Part shown: positions 19,053 through 26,684 of the stretch, piece by piece
Layout: each line of letters starts with the position of its first letter
Numbering within the stretch: position 1 is the first letter of the stretch
NCBI RefSeq assembly: GCF_000328625.1
Contig: NC_019978.1
Coordinates: forward strand, 1,984,001 to 2,048,000
DNA length: 64,000 bases
From: Halobacteroides halobius DSM 5150
Lineage (GTDB): Bacteria; Bacillota; Halanaerobiia; Halobacteroidales; Halobacteroidaceae
Direction of reading: 5' to 3'
Notes under the pieces: model-generated
The model's input: the letters and a program-made list of their open reading frames with translations, nothing else
What the model was told of the DNA's origin: nothing
The model's database searches: none
Translations under genes and position numbers: made by a program

Positions 19053-19577
19053 TCAGGAATTTTCATTATAAAAGACAATATTCTCTGTATTAGACAAGTG
19101 CTTTTTTAAATTTAAAACAATAATCCCTACAAAAATTCCAGTTGGTAATGATAAAAGTAATAAATAAGGCAAATATATAATTACCCTCCAACTTCCAATT
19201 AATAAATAAGCCATAAATATTTGTCCTAAATTATGAAAAGTAGCCCCTAAAATACTAACTCCAATTACACTATATAGATCTGTATGATAATATGCATATC
19301 CCATTACTAAAAAACTAACTAACCCACCAGTCAAACTTAACCAAAACCCTGGAGTGAAAATAGTTCCTATTAATAGAGAAGAAATTAATATTCTTAATAA
19401 TAAAACCTGAATCCCAGACCAAAAACCGTAGACAACTAAAACGAGTAGAGTAATAATATTAGCTAGCCCTAACTTAGCTCCAGGAAAGAAAAGAAAAGTT
19501 GGCAAAGAAAACTCTATAATATGTAATACGATTGCTCCAGCAATTAATATTGATAAAAACAGTCTTTTCCTAATCAC
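19053..19577 (-). CDS. Gx transporter family protein (EetB-like)
   Basis: A 174-residue protein with about five hydrophobic helices. The segment FPGAKLGLANIITLLVLVVYG is the hallmark of the family annotated as Gx transporter or heptaprenyl diphosphate synthase component I. EetB of the Listeria extracellular electron transfer locus belongs to this family. No EetA-like (NusG domain II) gene is seen next to it. GTG start with GAGAGG at spacing 8. It is the end gene of the putative EET cluster and has its own promoter. Confidence 0.75.
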   Translation of the reverse strand: MIRKRLFLSILIAGAIVLHIIEFSLPTFLFFPGAKLGLANIITLLVLVVYGFWSGIQVLLLRILISSLLIGTIFTPGFWLSLTGGLVSFLVMGYAYYHTDLYSVIGVSILGATFHNLGQIFMAYLLIGSWRVIIYLPYLLLLSLPTGIFVGIIVLNLKKHLSNTENIVFYNENS

Positions 19578-19598
19578 GATATAATCCTCTCTTTCTGT

Positions 19599-19626
19599 AT
19601 TATACCAAATTACACTTCGTTATAAA
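19599..19626 (-). promoter_or_regulatory. Extended -10 promoter for the Gx transporter gene
   Basis: Minus strand TTTATA (19621-19626), 16-nt spacer, TGGTATAAT with the -10 at 19599-19604. The TGn extension compensates for a weak -35. Confidence 0.65.
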
Positions 19627-19671
19627 CAATAAATTAAAATTAATTTAAATTATACTAAGTTAATAGTATCA

Positions 19672-19703
19672 TATTAAAATGCCCTAACCAAGGGCTAGGG
19701 CAT
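19672..19703 (-). terminator. Terminator after the FMN-binding lipoprotein gene
   Basis: An 8-bp stem ATGCCCTA/TAGGGCAT with a 9-nt loop, followed on the minus strand by ATTTTAATAT, 10 bp after the stop codon. Confidence 0.8.
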
Positions 19704-19712
19704 CAAAATTTA

Positions 19713-20555
19713 TTATTGGGATTTTTGTAAAAGTTTTCCAGCAAACTTAACTATTCTATCTTTAGTATGTGTAGCTCCTGATACTACATCATAATTTATA
19801 TTCTGTACACCATTTTTATTAATAATCTGCTTTTCAAACAACTTCATTGCTTTTGGTGCTTTGTCATACTTATAGTTTTTAACTGTTTTTTCATCACCTT
19901 TGTCTATTTTCCCATCGTCTTTAGTTGCTATTGCATCGTAATCAACACCTACTATTGTTCCATATTTCACAACTAATCTCAACTGTGGTAACCAACCATG
20001 GCTAGCTTGTTTTGCTTTAATCTTATAAACCCCATCTTCATACTTTGGTGTATAAGTCTTTCCTGCTTTTGCTTTAGCCATAAGGTCTTTAACTGCTTGT
20101 TTGAAGTTATTTTTAGTATGTGTTGCTCCTGACATTACATCAAAATCGACCTTAGCCAAATCCTTTTTGGCCCTAAATTGCTTATTTAAGTTATCTACTA
20201 CTTGTGGAGTCTTATAATCATAGTTACTATCCTTTTTTACCTCTCCAGATTGGGCTAAATACTCATTATACTCAAAACTTGCTATCCTTCCATCTTCAAC
20301 CTTCATATAAGCCATTGGGAAGTTACCATGACTACTTACATTATATTTTACTAAATACTTACCATCTTTTAAATTAGTAACTGCATTACTAACTTCCTTT
20401 TTAGTAACTTTCTCTTTTGGCTTAGCTTCCTTTTTCACTTTCTTTTCCACTTTTTTATCCTGAGCCGTAGTATTAGTTGTTTCTTGACCACCAGAGCATC
20501 CCACTATAGATATTGTTAACAAAATCACTAATGATAACAAAAAAATTTTTCTCAT
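19713..20555 (-). CDS. Lipoprotein with two FMN-binding (flavinylation) domains, PplA-like
   Basis: Type II signal peptide with lipobox SIVGC (lipidated Cys near residue 20), a Lys/Glu-rich linker (about 33-53), then two repeated FMN_bind domains. Each has a NVSSHG/KQASHG-type strand and a D-x-x-SGATHTK flavin-attachment motif (Thr near 145 and 262). ApbE-type transferases attach FMN to such threonines. The two-site lipoprotein architecture matches the PplA component of Listeria EET. Neighbours are a polyprenyl synthase, ApbE and the Gx transporter. Electron acceptor unknown. Confidence 0.85.
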   Translation of the reverse strand: MRKIFLLSLVILLTISIVGCSGGQETTNTTAQDKKVEKKVKKEAKPKEKVTKKEVSNAVTNLKDGKYLVKYNVSSHGNFPMAYMKVEDGRIASFEYNEYLAQSGEVKKDSNYDYKTPQVVDNLNKQFRAKKDLAKVDFDVMSGATHTKNNFKQAVKDLMAKAKAGKTYTPKYEDGVYKIKAKQASHGWLPQLRLVVKYGTIVGVDYDAIATKDDGKIDKGDEKTVKNYKYDKAPKAMKLFEKQIINKNGVQNINYDVVSGATHTKDRIVKFAGKLLQKSQ

Positions 20556-20586
20556 AGCTTCCCCTCCTTATGGTGACTTTAATCTT

Positions 20587-20615
20587 ATCATACTACAATA
20601 TTGTATTATTTTCAA
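20587..20615 (-). promoter_or_regulatory. Promoter with internal palindrome upstream of the flavolipoprotein
   Basis: Minus strand TTGAAA (20610-20615), 17-nt spacer, TATGAT (20587-20592). The spacer contains a perfect 12-bp palindrome TACAATATTGTA (20594-20605), well placed for a repressor. Confidence 0.65.
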
Positions 20616-20659
20616 TATCAACTATTACTTGATATATTATCCATCAAAATCATTGATTG

Positions 20660-21616
20660 CTAAAAATTTCTTTCAATCACTTCATCTGCTAATTGATTCA
20701 ACAAATTTTGATACTGATTAACAGGTAATTTACTTACTTCTTTTTTAGCCTTTTTTATATAGTCATTAGCTATACTTAATGTATATTCTAGTCCTCCTGC
20801 TTTATTCACTATTTCCTTAATTGCTTTACTATTTTTTACTGGTTCTTTAATTAACTTCTTTAATTGATCATCATATCCTGTTTCTAAAATAACGTATAAG
20901 ATAGGTAAAGTATAAATCCCTTGCGTAAAATCATTAGTATCCGGTTTTCCTAGAGTAGTAATCTCTTCTTTAAAATCTAATAGATCATCAGTAAGTTGGA
21001 AAGCCATTCCTAAATAACGTCCATATTTTCCTAATCTTCTTATATTTAATTTACTTAAATTAGCTAAGTCTGCTCCTAGATAACAACTACTCTCAAAAAG
21101 TAATGCTGTTTTGCTTTTAATTCGCTTTAAATAATCTTTATAAGATATAGCTAACTTATATCTGTCTTGGTGTTGTTGAATTTCTCCTTCACAAATCTGC
21201 TTTATCACATCTGCAACTTTTTGCAATTGCTTTTGGGTTGCCTTTCCTGATAATAAATTAAAAGTTAAACTAAATAAATAATCACCCGTAAAAACCGCTG
21301 TATCTTTACCATATTGAGCTTGAGTTGTCTTAGCTCCCCTTCTTAACCTTGCTTCATCTATTATATCATCATGAATTAAAGTCGCCATATGTAATATCTC
21401 CATCGCCCCTGCAACATTCCAAACTCTATCCTGGTCATAATCTCCAAAATGAGCCGAAGCCATTATTAAAGCAGGTCTGATCCTTTTCCCTCCTGCCTTA
21501 GCCAAATCTAAGATAGCTTCCTGAATTAATGATTGCTTACTAGTTAAATTAGTATATAAATATTCTTCAAAGTCTACCATTTCTTCTTTTATGATTGGAA
21601 ATCTATCCCAAAACAT
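20660..21616 (-). CDS. Polyprenyl diphosphate synthase (DmkB/HepT-like)
   Basis: All-trans prenyl elongating enzyme with both Asp-rich motifs: LIHDDIIDEARLRRG (first) and LTDDLLDFKE (second), plus GGKRIRPAL. It would make the isoprenoid tail of a menaquinone-type quinone, or undecaprenyl-related lipids. About 319 residues, as for the long-chain class. ATG at 21616 follows GCAGGTGATAGTT. It lies 26 bp after apbE in the same direction, the pairing seen in flavin-based EET loci, where DmkB supplies demethylmenaquinone tails. Confidence 0.88.
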   Translation of the reverse strand: MFWDRFPIIKEEMVDFEEYLYTNLTSKQSLIQEAILDLAKAGGKRIRPALIMASAHFGDYDQDRVWNVAGAMEILHMATLIHDDIIDEARLRRGAKTTQAQYGKDTAVFTGDYLFSLTFNLLSGKATQKQLQKVADVIKQICEGEIQQHQDRYKLAISYKDYLKRIKSKTALLFESSCYLGADLANLSKLNIRRLGKYGRYLGMAFQLTDDLLDFKEEITTLGKPDTNDFTQGIYTLPILYVILETGYDDQLKKLIKEPVKNSKAIKEIVNKAGGLEYTLSIANDYIKKAKKEVSKLPVNQYQNLLNQLADEVIERNF

Positions 21617-21642
21617 AACTATCACCTGCCTTATTAAATTAC

Positions 21643-22686
21643 TTAATTATTTTTAACTACTTTATACTTATCTTTTTTGATGATCTTTACTTCATCTTTT
21701 AAATTCGCAGTCATATAAACCTTATTATTTCGTGTAATAACTAGTGCTCCGACTCCCGGCAATTTATTAATCAATTCCAATCCTTTTTTAACCCCTAGTA
21801 CGTAAACAGTTGTCGATAAAGTGTCAGCATCAAGCGAAGATAAATTATCAGTTACAATAGTAGCACTAATAATCCTTTTTCTGGTTGGTCTTCCTGTTTT
21901 AGGATTTAAAATATGATGATATCTAACCCCATCTTTCATAAAGTAACGTTCATAGTTTCCAGAAGTAACCACAGTTTTACCCTTGACTTCTACAATAGCC
22001 ATTACATTACCTCTCGGTTCTTTAGGATCTTGAATCCCTACTTTCCATAAACTACCATCAGGTTTAGTTCCTAAAACTGAAACATTTCCTCCTAAACTAA
22101 TAAAGCCACTCTTAACTCCTTTTGCTTTCCAAAACTGAACCACTTTATCAGCAGCATATCCTTTTGCATTAGCACCTAGATTTAATTTCATATTATCTTT
22201 AGTCAACAATACTTTCTTCTTTTGAGGAACTAACTTTAACTTACTATAATCAACTAATTTTAATTTATTAGCTATTTCTTTTTGTGTAGGAATCTGGGCT
22301 TCTTTAGTACCTATACCCCATAATTCAACTAACGGGCCAATAGTAGGATCAAATGCTCCTTGACTTAACTTAGCATATTCTAATCCCTTCTTAATAACTT
22401 GATAAGTAGCATCGCTTATCTTAACAGCCTTTTGCCCTGCTAACTTATTAATCTCCTTCACTTCACTACCTTTAATATTTAAGCTCATCTTCTGCTCTAA
22501 ATTATCCATTATTTTAAAAGACTTCTTAATTATCTTTTCTGGTTGTGAAGCATAAACTTTCATTTTAACTATAGTCCCCATCATATAATCTGTTTTTAAA
22601 CTAGATTTCATCCCCTGTTCTCTTTCTGTACAACCTATAAAACCAACCATCGTCATTATCATTATTACTAAAATATATTTTCGCAT
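21643..22686 (-). CDS. apbE: ApbE-family FAD:protein FMN transferase (FmnB-like lipoprotein)
   Basis: Attaches FMN from FAD to Thr/Ser in SGAT-type motifs of extracytoplasmic proteins. Has a lipobox (FIGC near residue 19 from the chosen start), then TDYMMGTIVKMKVY, LNLGANAKGYAADK, VTSGNYERYF and HILNPKTGRPT, all ApbE signatures. Likely clients in this window are the two-site lipoprotein next door and RnfG/RnfD. ATG at 22686 follows GGAGGTCAAG; an earlier start sits inside that site. Confidence 0.93.
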   Translation of the reverse strand: MRKYILVIMIMTMVGFIGCTEREQGMKSSLKTDYMMGTIVKMKVYASQPEKIIKKSFKIMDNLEQKMSLNIKGSEVKEINKLAGQKAVKISDATYQVIKKGLEYAKLSQGAFDPTIGPLVELWGIGTKEAQIPTQKEIANKLKLVDYSKLKLVPQKKKVLLTKDNMKLNLGANAKGYAADKVVQFWKAKGVKSGFISLGGNVSVLGTKPDGSLWKVGIQDPKEPRGNVMAIVEVKGKTVVTSGNYERYFMKDGVRYHHILNPKTGRPTRKRIISATIVTDNLSSLDADTLSTTVYVLGVKKGLELINKLPGVGALVITRNNKVYMTANLKDEVKIIKKDKYKVVKNN

Positions 22687-22706
22687 CTTGACCTCCATTC
22701 TATATT

Positions 22707-22735
22707 ATTATATATGAATTTTATCTAGTAATCAA
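22707..22735 (-). promoter_or_regulatory. Promoter for apbE-polyprenyl synthase
   Basis: Minus strand TTGATT (22730-22735), 17-nt spacer, TATAAT (22707-22712), about 20 bp upstream of the start codon. The IS left end begins 46 bp further upstream, so this core promoter is intact. Confidence 0.8.
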
Positions 22736-22774
22736 TTCCCATTATCAACATATATAGCTTGACAAATGAATACT

Positions 22775-22780
22775 AATTAT
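22775..22780. repeat. Left target-site duplication of the IS
   Basis: AATTAT directly before the left inverted repeat, repeated as AATTAT at 24149-24154 directly after the right one. Confidence 0.75.
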
Positions 22781-22834
22781 ACTATAAATGAGCAAATTTG
22801 AACCCATATTATTCCAAGTCAAAAAATAAAACAA

Positions 22835-22907
22835 GACATTCCCAACATTTTGGTGTAGAATAAAGTTACCATACCAAACTCTCACCAGAAAGGATGTTGG
22901 AAATGTC
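22835..22907 (+). promoter_or_regulatory. Stem-loop burying the transposase start region
   Basis: GACATTCCCAACAT (22835-22848) pairs at 13 of 14 positions with ATGTTGGAAATGTC (22894-22907). G-U pairs can extend this over the AAAGG upstream. Both candidate ATGs and the ribosome-binding site are in the stem. Such folds in other IS elements prevent translation of read-through transcripts from outside. Confidence 0.55.
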
Positions 22908-24093
22908 TAATAACTTTATTCTACCTGATAATAAGCTAATTGACAAGTTTTTTGACGAAAATAATTTTAATCTTTATTATTCTAAACCAGCTTTAAAGCA
23001 TATAAAAGAATTCATTCTAGCAGGAATTTCTAAAGGGTTTTCATCTAAAACAACTGATATTGCAGAGTATAGTGAAAATCATAGAACTACAATTGGTCAT
23101 TTCTTATCTAAAGGAAACTGGAATGAAGAATTCATTAAAGAAATTATTAAAAACCAAAGTTTAGAGTTTTCATTTGATTATGCAAAGAATAATGATGAAC
23201 CAATCTTTATTCTTCATGATGACACTGTTTCTGAAAAGACTAAGCCTTCGTCACAGGCAAAGTCACCAATTGAGAAAACTGATTTTTGCTACTCTCATTT
23301 AACTGGAAGAACTGTGTTAGGACATCAATTATTAACTACTATGATTCAATCTGGTGAGCATAATTTAGTTTATGACCTTCAACGCTATGATAGAGAAGGC
23401 AAAAGTAAAATTGATACTGTTTGTGATATTGCAGAATCTATGCCTACACCACCTACAAATGCTTATGCATTATTTGATTCATGGTATAATTGTCCTAAAA
23501 TAATTAATGCTTATGCTAAAAAGGGTTATCATTGCATTGGAGCTCTTAAAAGAAACCGCATTATTTACCCTAAAGGTATTAGAATCGGTATATCTGATTA
23601 TGCAAAATATATTCAAAAGAGTGATGTTCACCTTGTGACCGTGAACGGCTCTGAATATTGGGTTCACCGTTATGAGGGAAACCTGAATAATATAGAAAAT
23701 GCGGTTGTAATTTTATCTTGGCCTGTAGATGCTTTTAAGAATTCTAAGGCTTTAAGAGCATTCCTCTGCACTAATGTTTCTTTAGATGAAAAAACTATTT
23801 TAGAATACTATTCTAAACGCTGGTCTATTGAAGTATATTTTAGACAATCTAAAAGGATATTAGGTCTTGATAAATATCAAGTCAGATCTATCAAAGCCAT
23901 AGATAGAATCTGGGTATTACAAAATTTAGTTTATTTATTTTGTACCATTGGTTTAGATAAACCAATGAAATTTGGCAGAGGTGTTCTAGAAGCCAGAAAG
24001 CACAGTAAAAGAGAATATATAGAATGGATTTATGAATGTGCTCAAACTGGCATACCATTAAATACCACTTTAGAGTTATTAAATGTTGCATAG
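22903..24093 (+). CDS. DDE transposase, IS4/IS701-like
   Basis: Intact transposase of about 396 residues. DDE features: LHDDTVSEK (first Asp), ALFDSWY (second Asp), and the YSKRWSIEVYFRQSK box with Glu followed by LGLDKYQVRS. N-terminal region has a probable DNA-binding helix set (SENHRTTIGHFLSKG). ATG at 22903 has AAAGGA at spacing 8; an ATG three codons earlier at 22894 lies too close to that site. Only gene of the element; probably active, as no lesion is seen. Confidence 0.88.
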   Translation: MSNNFILPDNKLIDKFFDENNFNLYYSKPALKHIKEFILAGISKGFSSKTTDIAEYSENHRTTIGHFLSKGNWNEEFIKEIIKNQSLEFSFDYAKNNDEPIFILHDDTVSEKTKPSSQAKSPIEKTDFCYSHLTGRTVLGHQLLTTMIQSGEHNLVYDLQRYDREGKSKIDTVCDIAESMPTPPTNAYALFDSWYNCPKIINAYAKKGYHCIGALKRNRIIYPKGIRIGISDYAKYIQKSDVHLVTVNGSEYWVHRYEGNLNNIENAVVILSWPVDAFKNSKALRAFLCTNVSLDEKTILEYYSKRWSIEVYFRQSKRILGLDKYQVRSIKAIDRIWVLQNLVYLFCTIGLDKPMKFGRGVLEARKHSKREYIEWIYECAQTGIPLNTTLELLNVA

Positions 24094-24132
24094 AAAAACT
24101 ATATCAAGTTGCTTCCATAAATTGGAACGGTT

Positions 24133-24154
24133 TTTGCTCATTTATAGTAATTAT
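24133..24154. repeat. Right inverted repeat plus target-site duplication
   Basis: TTTGCTCATTTATAGT (24133-24148) is the exact complement of the left end; AATTAT follows at 24149-24154. Confidence 0.8.
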
Positions 24155-24168
24155 AGTAAGATTATAAT
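24141..24168 (+). promoter_or_regulatory. Possible hybrid promoter: IS-end -35 with flanking -10, toward ndh2
   Basis: TTTATA (24141-24146) inside the right IS end, 16-nt spacer, TATAAT (24163-24168) in the flanking DNA. Joining the flanks without the IS leaves no comparable -35 at this distance, so the insertion may have altered ndh2 expression. The -35 matches consensus at only 4 of 6 positions. Confidence 0.4.
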
Positions 24169-24173
24169 AACGG

Positions 24174-24261
24174 ATATACCCTTTACGGTATATTTATTCT
24201 ATACTTAATGAGGTTTTCCTGTTATTTTTTGAAATAACTTGTGAAAACTATCTTTTTCACA
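24174..24261 (+). promoter_or_regulatory. Three successive palindromes in the ndh2 leader
   Basis: ATATACC-6-GGTATAT (24174-24193), GTTATTT-4-AAATAAC (24221-24238) and TGTGAAAA-6-TTTTCACA (24240-24261) lie between the IS and ndh2. The last ends 32 bp before the start codon. They could be operators or mRNA hairpins. None matches a named consensus well. Confidence 0.45.
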
Positions 24262-24293
24262 TTCAATTAAATAGCTAACCAAGGAGGGAAAAT

Positions 24294-26054
24294 ATGAAGA
24301 AGATTGCTATTCTTGGTGCTGGTTATGCAGGTATTAAAGCTGCTAAAACTCTTAACAAAAAATTTAAGCGAGATGATACAGTTGATATTACCTTAATAGA
24401 TCAAAATCAGCATCATACCTTATTAACTGAGTTACATGAAGTTGCTGGGAATCGTATTGGCCCAGATGGTGTCAAAATTTCCTTAGCAGATGTTTTTGCC
24501 CAAACTAAGGTTAATTTAGTCCAAGATAAAATCACAAATGTTGAGACTAACAATCAAAAACTAATCTCTAATACTAGTGAATATGATTATGACTATTTAG
24601 TATTAGGAGTTGGTAGTGAGCCGACTTACTTTAACATTCCAGGTATGGAAGAAAATGCTTTTACCTTATGGTCTCTTGATGATGCACAACAAATTAACTC
24701 TCACATCCACAACATGTTTAGATTAGCTGCAAATGAGACTGACTTAGATAAGCGAGATGAGATGTTAACATTTGTCGTTGGTGGCGGTGGTTTTACAGGG
24801 ATTGAAACTGTTGGTGAAATTGCAGAATGGTCTGAAGAATTATGTGAAAGATATGATATTTTACCTCAGGAAGTAAGTATTAAAGTTGTAGAAGCAATGG
24901 ATAGTATTCTTCCGGTTCTTAGTGAAAGAAGAATTAATAAAGCTAAAAAATACCTGACTGAAAAATTAGGAGTAGAAGTTCTAACTGACACTAGAATCTG
25001 TGAAGTTAAAGAAAATAGTGTTATAATCAACGATTGTGATGAAGAGATCAGAACTCAAACTTTGGTTTGGACAGGTGGAGTAAAAACTAAAAGTCTTGTC
25101 AAAAAATTAGGTTTAGAGTTAAATCGTAGAGATCGCATTGAAGTTAATAAATACTTACAAACTTCTATTGATAACATTTTTGCTATTGGGGATAATGCTT
25201 ACTTTGAAACAGAAGATGAATGGGTACTACCTCAATTAGTTGAAGCTGCAGTACAAGCTGGTAAATGTGTGGCCCAAAACATCCATGCTCAAATTACAGG
25301 TTCAAAAATGAAAGAATTTGACCCTCAATTACATGGAGTTATGGTTTCTATAGGCTCAAATTATGCAGTTGCAGAACTAAACCCTATATCTGGAATCACT
25401 ATTCCTCTAGTAGGCTTTTTAGCTATGATGACCAAACACCTTATTAATATGCATTATCTCTTTGAAGTAAACGGCTTTAGTTTAATTTGGGAGTATATCG
25501 AACATCAATTTAAAGATGTCAAAGGAGGAATCGGAATGGTAATTAAACATTTAAGTAAAAAAACAGGTACTTTCTGGTTAGTATTACTAAGAGTCTTCCT
25601 AGGAGCTAGATTCTTATTAGAAGGTATTAATAAGTTACAAGAAGGTTGGTTAACTGGATCAGAAGAACATCTAGTTTCAGGTGCCTCTTCTATGTTATGG
25701 AGTGAAGGTACACCTCAATTGTATATTGATCTAATGAAATCTATTGTTGCACCTAATCAAATAATTTTCCAAAAAATAATGGTACTAACTGAACTTGGTA
25801 TCGGTCTAAGTTTAATCTTTGGTTGCTTAACCATTCTTGGTGCTTTAGCTGCAATAGGTATGAGTGCTAACTTTATTATAGGAAGCTTAGGTTCAACTTC
25901 TGGCATTTGGGAACCACTCTGGTTATTCTTAATCTCAATCACTATGCTTTCTGGGACAGGAAAAGCATTTGGAGTTGACTATTATTTAATTCCTTGGCTT
26001 CTAAATCTATCTAAAGGATCAGTAAGATTTAATCAAAGAGATTTATCAGTGTGA
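24294..26054 (+). CDS. Type II NADH:quinone dehydrogenase with C-terminal membrane domain (Ndh2-like)
   Basis: A 586-residue flavoprotein. N-terminal FAD fold starts AILGAGYAGIKAAKTL. The NADH fold has FVVGGGGFTGIETVGEI (about 159-175) and the second FAD motif is NIFAIGDNAYF. After the usual NDH-2 length (about 400) an extra domain of about 160 residues has several hydrophobic helices resembling DoxX (FWLVLLRVFLGARFLLEGINK). This layout is that of Listeria Ndh2, which feeds electrons to the EET quinone pool. GGAGGG site 6 nt before ATG. Divergent from apbE; the only native plus-strand gene in this locus. Confidence 0.88.
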   Translation: MKKIAILGAGYAGIKAAKTLNKKFKRDDTVDITLIDQNQHHTLLTELHEVAGNRIGPDGVKISLADVFAQTKVNLVQDKITNVETNNQKLISNTSEYDYDYLVLGVGSEPTYFNIPGMEENAFTLWSLDDAQQINSHIHNMFRLAANETDLDKRDEMLTFVVGGGGFTGIETVGEIAEWSEELCERYDILPQEVSIKVVEAMDSILPVLSERRINKAKKYLTEKLGVEVLTDTRICEVKENSVIINDCDEEIRTQTLVWTGGVKTKSLVKKLGLELNRRDRIEVNKYLQTSIDNIFAIGDNAYFETEDEWVLPQLVEAAVQAGKCVAQNIHAQITGSKMKEFDPQLHGVMVSIGSNYAVAELNPISGITIPLVGFLAMMTKHLINMHYLFEVNGFSLIWEYIEHQFKDVKGGIGMVIKHLSKKTGTFWLVLLRVFLGARFLLEGINKLQEGWLTGSEEHLVSGASSMLWSEGTPQLYIDLMKSIVAPNQIIFQKIMVLTELGIGLSLIFGCLTILGALAAIGMSANFIIGSLGSTSGIWEPLWLFLISITMLSGTGKAFGVDYYLIPWLLNLSKGSVRFNQRDLSV

Positions 26055-26060
26055 AAAAGA

Positions 26061-26107
26061 CTATTAAAAGAGGCAACCGTAATATTACGGTTGCCTCTTT
26101 CTTTAAT
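26061..26107. terminator. Bidirectional terminator between ndh2 and the YkuS-like gene
   Basis: A perfect 34-bp inverted repeat (26067-26100; arm AAAGAGGCAACCGTAAT) extends with CTATTAAA/TTTAATAG outer pairs. T-runs on both sides serve the convergent genes. Confidence 0.9.
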
Positions 26108-26109
26108 AG

Positions 26110-26544
26110 TTATTTACCTAATTTATTCTTAATTTGACTTCTTACCTTATTAGCAGACATTCCCTGAGCATTAATTACCTGACCTTTAGCATTTTTAGCT
26201 GCATTCATAACACCTTTATTCTTACCACTAACAATTACTGCGTCTGCATCTTGTAAGTCAGACTTACCTACAACACTAGCACCTGCAGCATTTTTAGTAT
26301 TAGCTCCTGCTGCTCCACCAGCGGCGTTAGTAGCATTCGCTCCTGTTGCTCTACCAGTAGCGTTAGTAGCGTTCGCTCCTGTAGCTCCACCAGTAGCGTT
26401 AGTTCCAGCTGCACCACCAGCATTTGCATTAGCACCTATAGTAGCTACCTCAAAACCATCCTTTTTTAATCTTTTAGCAACACTTGATAGTCCATTCTCA
26501 ACAGCTACTTTACCTTTTTTACCTTTCTTTCGTGCCATTAGCAT
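26110..26544 (-). CDS. UPF0180/YkuS-like protein with Ala/Gly/Asn/Thr repeat insert
   Basis: The N-terminal part (VAVENGLSSVAKRLKKDGFEV) and C-terminal part (DAVIVSGKNKGVMN, GQVINAQGMSANKVRSQI) match the layout of the about 80-residue YkuS family of unknown function. Between them lies a low-complexity insert of about 50 residues rich in G, A, N and T, encoded partly by a 36-bp tandem repeat. A Lys-rich start (MARKKGKKGK) is also unusual. ATG at 26544 or two codons later. The function is unknown. Confidence 0.65.
   Translation of the reverse strand: MLMARKKGKKGKVAVENGLSSVAKRLKKDGFEVATIGANANAGGAAGTNATGGATGANATNATGRATGANATNAAGGAAGANTKNAAGASVVGKSDLQDADAVIVSGKNKGVMNAAKNAKGQVINAQGMSANKVRSQIKNKLGK
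26303..26410 (-). repeat. 36-bp tandem repeat inside the YkuS-like gene
   Basis: Three contiguous 36-bp units (26303-26338, 26339-26374, 26375-26410), the first two differing at a few positions and the third diverging at its end. Each encodes 12 residues such as NATNATGRATGA. The in-frame period allows gain or loss of units without frameshift. Confidence 0.85.
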
Positions 26545-26684
26545 ATCACTCCTCTTTAAATGATTGGGAGATATCTTATCTCCACTAATATTATAAACGA
26601 TAAAGAGAAGTGAAATACATAAAATAAGAAATCAACATATTAAAAATCACATTATCAGTTTCTTATCATAAGCTGGCCGGTAAA

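Larger units (their letters stand above)
22781..24148 (+). mobile_element. Complete insertion sequence, 1368 bp, with DDE transposase
   Basis: Ends in 16-bp perfect inverted repeats (ACTATAAATGAGCAAA at 22781-22796 and its complement at 24133-24148) and is flanked by a 6-bp direct repeat AATTAT. It carries one intact transposase. It sits in the intergenic region between divergent apbE (minus) and ndh2 (plus). Intact gene, perfect ends and unmutated target duplication suggest recent insertion. The family is IS4/IS701-like by transposase motifs; exact group not determined. Confidence 0.88.

Noticed and set aside
22759-22788. TTGACA-18-TATAAA spanning the IS left junction as a transposase promoter created by insertion
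   Set aside because: Possible, but the -35 is in flanking DNA and the element must be expressed elsewhere; evidence too thin to list as a feature.
24240-24261. TGTGAAAA...TTTTCACA as a Rex or CRP site before ndh2
   Set aside because: The gap between half-sites is too wide for Rex and for CRP (TGTGA-6-TCACA).
26303-26410. 36-bp repeats considered as a CRISPR array
   Set aside because: Units are contiguous with no unique spacers and are in frame inside a coding gene.
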